Shown: in pieces, positions 59,795 through 64,000 of the stretch | Numbering within the stretch: the stretch's first letter is position 1 | Layout of the letters: every line of letters begins with the position of its first letter | NCBI RefSeq assembly: GCF_030161595.1 | Contig: NZ_BSUM01000001.1 | Location: 2,232,001 to 2,296,000 of the forward strand | Reading direction: 5' to 3' | Origin: Litorihabitans aurantiacus | GTDB lineage: Bacteria; Actinomycetota; Actinomycetes; Actinomycetales; Beutenbergiaceae | Length of the DNA stretch: 64,000 nt | Position numbers and translations under genes: made by a program | The notes under the pieces: model-generated | What the model saw: the letters and a program-made list of their open reading frames with translations, nothing else | Database searches by the model: none | What the model was told of the DNA's origin: nothing

Positions 59795-61548
59795 CGCTGC
59801 CTCCCTCGCTCCGTCCGAACCATGCCACGGGGGACCGACACGTCTCCCCGCCCGCCGCCGCCGAGTCGGCCGCCTCGGGGTAGCCCGCCTGGGCGTGCCG
59901 CAGCACGCCGAGCCCGCTGTCGCCGTCGAGCGCCCGCACCAGGCGGTCCGCGGTGGCGGCCTCGCCGTCGGCCACGATCGAGACCCCCGCCGACTGCATC
60001 CAGCCGGCGTAGCCGCCGCCGCCCGAGTGGATCGCGACGAGGTCGGCACCCGTGGCGGCCAGCACCATCGCGTCCAGGAGCGGCCAGTCGGTCACGCCGT
60101 CGGAACCGTCGCGCATGCCCTCCGTGCCGATGCGCGGGTGCGTCATCGAGGCGGAGTCGAGGTGGTCGCGGGAGAACAGCACGGGCGCCGTCAGCTCGCC
60201 GTCGGCGACGAGCTCGTTGACCCGGAGCGCGAGCGCCGAGCGCTCCCCGTGCCCCAGCCAGCACGAGCGCGCCGGCAGCCCCTGCTCCGGCACGTGCGCG
60301 CGCGCCAGCGCGATCCACGCGGCGACCTCCGGGCGCCGCGGGAACATCGCGGCGACCTCGTCGTCGATGCGGTCAAGGTCGCGCGCGTCGCCCGACAGCG
60401 CGATCCACCGGAACGGCCCGATCCCGCGCGCGAACAGCGGGCGCAGGTAGCCCTCCATGAAGCCGGGGATCGTGAGGATCCGCTCCTCGGCGTCCGCCCG
60501 CGAGCCTCCGCCGTCCGGCACCGTGTCGTCGAGCGCGGCGATCGCCTGCACGCGCAGGTTGTTGCCGTTCTCGAACACCACGGACCCGGCCGCGGCGAAC
60601 GCCAGCATCGCCTCGACCTGACGCGCGATCGAGGCGCGCGCGTCCCGCTCGACGCGTTGCGGGTCGCTCTCGCGGACGCTCGCCCACGCCTCGAGCGTGT
60701 AGCCCACGGGCAGGTAGCCGTAGCGGACGTCGTGCGCCGCCGTCTGATCGGTCACGACGTCGGGCACCACCCCCGGCGCGCGATGTCCTCGAAGACCTCG
60801 GCCGCGTTCCCCAGGAGCCCGACGGCGAGCACCTCGCCCGCCTCCCGGCCGCGGTCGAGCGCCGCGAGCGCCGCGGAGAGATCGCGCGCGACGACGTCGA
60901 GCCCGCCCGCGGCCCGCAGCCGCTCGATCTTGGCGGGATCGGCCTCGACGGTGAGCGAGGACAGCCCGAGGATCGCCGCACTGATCGGCTGCGAGGAGCC
61001 CATGCCGCCCATGCCCGCCGTGAGCATCCAGCGCCCGCGCAGGTGCTCCGGTGTGCGCCCACCGAAGTGGCGGGTGGCGACGGCGCCGAGCAGCTCGTAG
61101 GTCCCGGCGAGGACCCCTGGCGGCCGATGTACTGCCACGCGGCGGCCGTGAGACCGCCCCAGATCGTCCGGCCCTGCGCGTGGCGCTCGTAGAACCGCTC
61201 GGGTGTGGCCCAGGTGCCCACCGTGTTGTTGACGGCGGAGAGCACCAGCGGGGCGCCGTCGTGCGTCGGGAGGGTGCCGACCGGGAGGCCGGACTGCAGC
61301 ACGAGGGTGTCGGAGACGTCGATCTCCAGCAGCGCGCGAGCGATGCGGGCCGCGGCGTCCCAGTCGCGGGCCGCCTTGCCCAGCGAGGCGTAGATGACGA
61401 GGTCCTGCGGCCGCTCCCCCACCTCCAGCACGTTCTCGAACATCCGCAGGAGCCCCTCGGCGCGCCAGCTGCGCGCGCGCAGGGTGGTGCCGCGGTGCGC
61501 GCGCAGCGGCTCGCGGCCGCCGGCGAGCAGCGGGCTGACGACGCTCAC
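59787..61548 (-). CDS. Urocanate hydratase family protein (frameshifted twice); proposed (S-methyl-)thiourocanate hydratase
   Basis: A urocanase homologue: RGTTLRARSWRAEGLLRMFEN at the start, DTLVLQSGLPVGTLPTHDGAPLVL, the NAD-binding MLTAGMGGMGSSQPISAAI near 170, FENGNNLRVQA, and ARSCWLGHGERSALALRVNELV with the catalytic Cys, then DHLDSASMTHPRIGTEGMRDGSDGVTDWPLL. True urocanases have LHHGGGVGMGFSQHSG; here it is IHSGGGGYAGWMQSAG, so the substrate pocket differs. Breaks at CCCC 61114-61117 and CCCCC 60770-60774 are repaired by one base each to give 587 residues, close to the family's 550-560. GTG at 61548; stop overlaps DUF917. The divergence and neighbours suggest thiourocanate as substrate; plain urocanate is the alternative. 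Confidence 0.83.
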
Positions 61549-61720
61549 GCGGTCACCCCGCGACCGATCCGGCGCGGCGATGCGCCGACCTCGCGGCGGG
61601 GCACCGGCGTGCCCGGAGACCCGTCCCCATGCGGCAACGAGTACTGCAGGCCCGTCCGTCGTCGCAATCCCGTCCCGCTCGTCTCACGATGCGGACGCCG
61701 CCGAGGTGCCTCCGTGGCCG

Positions 61721-63115
61721 TCACAGGAGCTCCCCGCGACCGTCGCGCGAGGTGAGCCCCGCCGCCCGGGACCACACCAGCTCGCCGCGCGCGATCGTGT
61801 GGGTGACGACGACGCCGGGCCGCACGCCGTCGTACGGCGACCAGCCCGCGTTCGAGTGCAGGCGCGCCTCGTCGATCACGGCCGCGTCGTCGAACGCGAG
61901 GACGGCGACGTCCGCGTCCTTGCCGACCTCGAGCGACCCCTTGCGGTCCGCGAGACCGTAGCGGCGCGCCGGCGCGATCGTCAGCGCCTCCAGCGCACGG
62001 GTGAACGTCTCGGGCCCGCGGGCCATCGCCCCGCCGAGCGTCACGGCCGCGAGGGTCTCGACGCCGGGCGCGCCCGAGTGGTTGTCGAGGATGACCTCGT
62101 GGTCCTTGAGCGCGGCCGGCCACGGGGCGTGGTCGCTCGAGATGACCGGCACCCGCCCCGCGGCGACGTGCCGCCACAGGCCCTCCCGGTCCGCGCCCTC
62201 GCGCAGCGGCGGGTTGATCTTGAGCCGGCCGCGCCGCGTCGCGAGGTCGGCGCTCGTGAAGGTCAGGTAGTGGGGGCAGGTCTCGAACGTGACGTCGGCG
62301 CCCTGCTCGCGGTACCAGAGGGCGAGGTCCACGCTGCGGGGCAGCGAGAGGTGGCACAGGTGCAGCGCGCTCCCGGTGGCGGCGGCGATCTCCATCGCGG
62401 TCAGCGCGCCGAGCGTCTCCGCGACGGGCGGGCGGGTACGGGTGTGGGCCTGCACGTCCTCCGGGTCGCGGTTGGCCGCCTCCTCGGCGAGCAGGCCCTT
62501 GACGACCTCGTTGTTCTCCACGTGGGCGCAGAGCGTGCGCCCCGTGCCGGCGACGGCGGCCGTGACGCTCAGGAGGTCGCGGTCGTCGATGCGCGGGAAC
62601 CGGACGGGATCGGTGTCGAAGAGGCTGACCTTGAAGCCGCGCACCCCGTCGTCCGCGAGCGCCTCGGCCCGTCGCCAGCCGCCCCGCGGCTCGAGCGTCC
62701 CCAGCAGCGCGACGTCGACGTGCGCCTGGTCCGAGACGAGGTCCTGCTTCGCCCGCAGCCGGTCGACGGTGTTGATCGGCCCGGTGGCGTCGAACGGCAT
62801 CTCCACGATCGTCGTGACCCCGCCGGCGGCCGCGCTGCGCGTGGCGGCGCGCAGTCCCTCGTGCGTGTGACTCAGCGAGTGCACGTGGGCGTCCACGACG
62901 CCGGGGATCACGCGGTCCTCACCCACGTCGATCCGGCGCGCACCCGTGCGGTCCTCGTGACGGGTCGCCGTGACGCGGCTGATGCGCTCACCCGAGATCC
63001 ACACCTCGCCGGGGCGCCAGGCACCGTCGAGCAGGAGCGTGCCCGCGACGACGAGGGTCGGGTCGGGCGAGGGCGCGGCGACGCCGGACGTCTGCTCGCT
63101 GGGGCCTGTCGGCAC
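61721..63115 (-). CDS. Cyclic amidohydrolase (hydantoinase/dihydroorotase family); proposed hydantoin-propionate hydrolase
   Basis: A 464-residue metal-dependent amidohydrolase: GVVDAHVHSLSHTHEGL gives the HxH metal ligands near 70, DGVRGFKVSLFDTDPV holds the candidate carboxylated Lys near 160, LHLCHLSLPRSVDLALWY a metal His near 245, and VISSDHAPWPAAL the catalytic Asp near 315. The C-terminal composite-domain strands (GSLEVGKDADVAVLAFDDA) fit allantoinase, dihydroorotase and hydantoinase. Pyrimidine genes are absent here, while a carbamoyl amino acid hydrolase closes the operon, so hydantoin-5-propionate is the likely substrate. GTG at 63115 has GAGGAGAGG before it. It is the first gene; 172 bases with no recognised feature follow it before the urocanase-like gene. 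Confidence 0.85.
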   Translation of the reverse strand: MPTGPSEQTSGVAAPSPDPTLVVAGTLLLDGAWRPGEVWISGERISRVTATRHEDRTGARRIDVGEDRVIPGVVDAHVHSLSHTHEGLRAATRSAAAGGVTTIVEMPFDATGPINTVDRLRAKQDLVSDQAHVDVALLGTLEPRGGWRRAEALADDGVRGFKVSLFDTDPVRFPRIDDRDLLSVTAAVAGTGRTLCAHVENNEVVKGLLAEEAANRDPEDVQAHTRTRPPVAETLGALTAMEIAAATGSALHLCHLSLPRSVDLALWYREQGADVTFETCPHYLTFTSADLATRRGRLKINPPLREGADREGLWRHVAAGRVPVISSDHAPWPAALKDHEVILDNHSGAPGVETLAAVTLGGAMARGPETFTRALEALTIAPARRYGLADRKGSLEVGKDADVAVLAFDDAAVIDEARLHSNAGWSPYDGVRPGVVVTHTIARGELVWSRAAGLTSRDGRGELL

Positions 63116-63198
63116 GGTCTCACCTCTCCTCGCGCGCGGCTCACGACCCTACGGGGGCCGGGGCCGCACGCCTAGGGCCTTCCTGTCCCAGGGCCCCA

Positions 63199-63221
63199 TT
63201 TGATACAATCATCAGTACAAA
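63199..63221. promoter_or_regulatory. AT-rich imperfect palindrome in the divergent promoter region
   Basis: TTTGATAC (63199-63206) and GTACAAA (63215-63221) form an imperfect inverted repeat around AATCATCA, the most AT-rich spot in the region. It lies between the first gene of the catabolic operon (start 63115, minus) and a membrane-protein gene (start 63237, plus). The look is that of a GntR-type operator; no regulator gene is inside the window. It also supplies -10-like TATCAA on the minus strand. Confidence 0.4.
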
Positions 63222-63236
63222 CCTGGGGAGGCTGAC

Positions 63237-64000
63237 ATGAGCTGGTGGTACTGGATCCCGGTCCTCTCGGTGTTCTGCCTGGCGCGGCTGTGGCGGGCGA
63301 GCGACACGCCCGTGATGTCGGACGTGCTGCGCACCTCCGAGCGCTGGCGGCTGCCGATGACGGCGGTCGCGCACGCCGACGCGGTGCGCCGCACCCGCCG
63401 CATCGCCGTGGGCGAGACGCTCGGCGCCGCCGTCGGCGTGCTGCTCGGAGGCGTGGGCCTCGCGCTCGCCGGTGGCGCTCCCGACTACCCCTACCCGATC
63501 CTGTTCGGGTTCGTCCTCGGGATGACGTTCGGCTCGACGCTGGGTGCGGCCGGCGCCGACCCCGCGCCTCCGGCCGACGCCCGGGTGGCCCACGCCAGGG
63601 ACGTCTCGGTCGACGACCTCCAGCCGCGGTGGCTGACCGCACTGGTCTGGCTGGTCCCGGCCGGCGCTGTGGTGGCCACCGGGGTCGTCACCGCGATCCG
63701 CCCCGACCCGTGGCAGGCGCCGGGCAGCGGGGTCGCCGCGGTGGTCGCCGCCTTCGCCACGGTCGCCGGGCTCGGCCTCTTCGCCATCGTCCGCCACCGG
63801 GCGCTGCGCACCCCGCGAACGGCCCGGACCGACCTGGAGCTCGCCTGGCAGGACGGGTTCGTCGCACGCTCGGTGACGCTGGCCTCCACCGCCGTGCTCG
63901 TCCCCGCCCTGGCGCTCCTCGCGATCGCGATCGTCCCGGACGCCGCGGACGGTGGGCTGCCCTTCGCGGTAGTGATGCTCATCGCGCTCGGGCCGATCCT
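63237..64000 (+). CDS. Polytopic membrane protein, 5' part (cut by window edge)
   Basis: An open frame from the ATG at 63237 (GGGGAGG about six bases upstream) to the right edge, 254 codons so far. The product begins MSWWYWIPVLSVFCLARLWRA and has several hydrophobic helices: ETLGAAVGVLLGGVGLALAGG, PILFGFVLGMTFGSTLGAAG, WLTALVWLVPAGAVVATGVV, VAAVVAAFATVAGLGLFAIV and VPALALLAIAIVP. Charged loops contain VAHARDVSVDDLQPRW and LRTPRTARTDLELAWQDGF. I do not recognise a family with certainty; proteins of this look accompany GntR/YtrA regulators in actinobacteria, which would agree with the nearby palindrome. Confidence 0.75.
   Translation, partial: MSWWYWIPVLSVFCLARLWRASDTPVMSDVLRTSERWRLPMTAVAHADAVRRTRRIAVGETLGAAVGVLLGGVGLALAGGAPDYPYPILFGFVLGMTFGSTLGAAGADPAPPADARVAHARDVSVDDLQPRWLTALVWLVPAGAVVATGVVTAIRPDPWQAPGSGVAAVVAAFATVAGLGLFAIVRHRALRTPRTARTDLELAWQDGFVARSVTLASTAVLVPALALLAIAIVPDAADGGLPFAVVMLIALGPI

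Noticed and set aside
55875-61548. A standard histidine-utilisation (hut) operon
   Set aside because: The HutH homologue lacks the MIO serine and catalytic tyrosine, the urocanase pocket is altered, and hutI, hutF and hutG are absent while DUF917 and a carbamoylase are present.
61721-63115. Dihydroorotase PyrC or imidazolonepropionase HutI for the amidohydrolase
   Set aside because: No pyrimidine or hut genes are adjacent, and the operon ends with an N-carbamoyl amino acid hydrolase, which pairs with a hydantoinase; the call stays tentative on substrate.
63141-63797. A minus-strand protein at the right edge
   Set aside because: It is antisense to a plus-strand membrane protein with a strong ribosome-binding site; its product is charged low-complexity sequence.

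Overview
The window is very GC-rich (roughly 70 percent or more by eye), densely coded, starts many genes with GTG and separates convergent genes with long GC hairpins. With pcrA-sucCD-perM-purN-purH synteny, a monomeric isocitrate dehydrogenase, a phosphoketolase shunt, GuaB3, DUF3017, DUF3817 and a PspC-type histidine kinase, it looks like the chromosome of a Gram-positive actinobacterium, probably Micrococcales (Cellulomonadaceae/Promicromonosporaceae-like; the family is inference). No rRNA, tRNA, insertion sequence, prophage or CRISPR array was seen.

Layout: 1-4.8 kb, a ROK regulator (cut by the left edge) divergent from a multiple-monosaccharide ABC transporter (mmsA-mmsB-chvE). 4.9-8.7 kb, monomeric isocitrate dehydrogenase and an aquaporin. 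8.7-19.1 kb, a mostly minus-strand housekeeping block matching mycobacterial uvrD1-sucCD-perM-purNH, with a ZTP riboswitch before purH. 19.2-24.6 kb, a hydrolase, a LuxR-type two-component system and a NatAB-like exporter. 24.7-32.8 kb, a pyruvyltransferase/glycosyltransferase fusion, a PspC envelope-stress module, a repeat-rich gap with two long perfect hairpins, and a GT4 glycosyltransferase. 32.9-39.5 kb, guaA, DUF3817, a heterodimeric ABC exporter with one ruined ATP site, and a SURF1 protein. 39.7-45.5 kb, phosphoketolase, phosphotransacetylase and acetate kinase as a coupled operon. 45.5-51.8 kb, a small lipoprotein, fumarase, a prolyl-aminopeptidase-like hydrolase, a GNAT protein, GuaB3 and an exonuclease.

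The most interesting region is 51.9-63.1 kb, a nine-gene minus-strand operon. It encodes a hydantoinase-type amidohydrolase, a divergent urocanase, a DUF917 (thiohydantoin desulfurase-like) protein, a quaternary-amine (OpuC/EgtU-type) ABC transporter, an ammonia-lyase homologue lacking both the MIO serine and the catalytic tyrosine of histidine ammonia-lyase, and an M20 N-carbamoyl amino acid hydrolase. Together they match the steps expected for uptake and degradation of ergothioneine (or S-methyl-ergothioneine) to glutamate, rather than ordinary histidine utilisation.

A technical point affects many genes: at least fourteen -1 frameshifts occur, mostly at short C or G runs, including in essential genes (purN, sucD, pcrA). 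Every disrupted gene returns to a whole number of codons when one base is restored per break. They look like base-calling deletions rather than pseudogenes, and I annotate those genes across the breaks.
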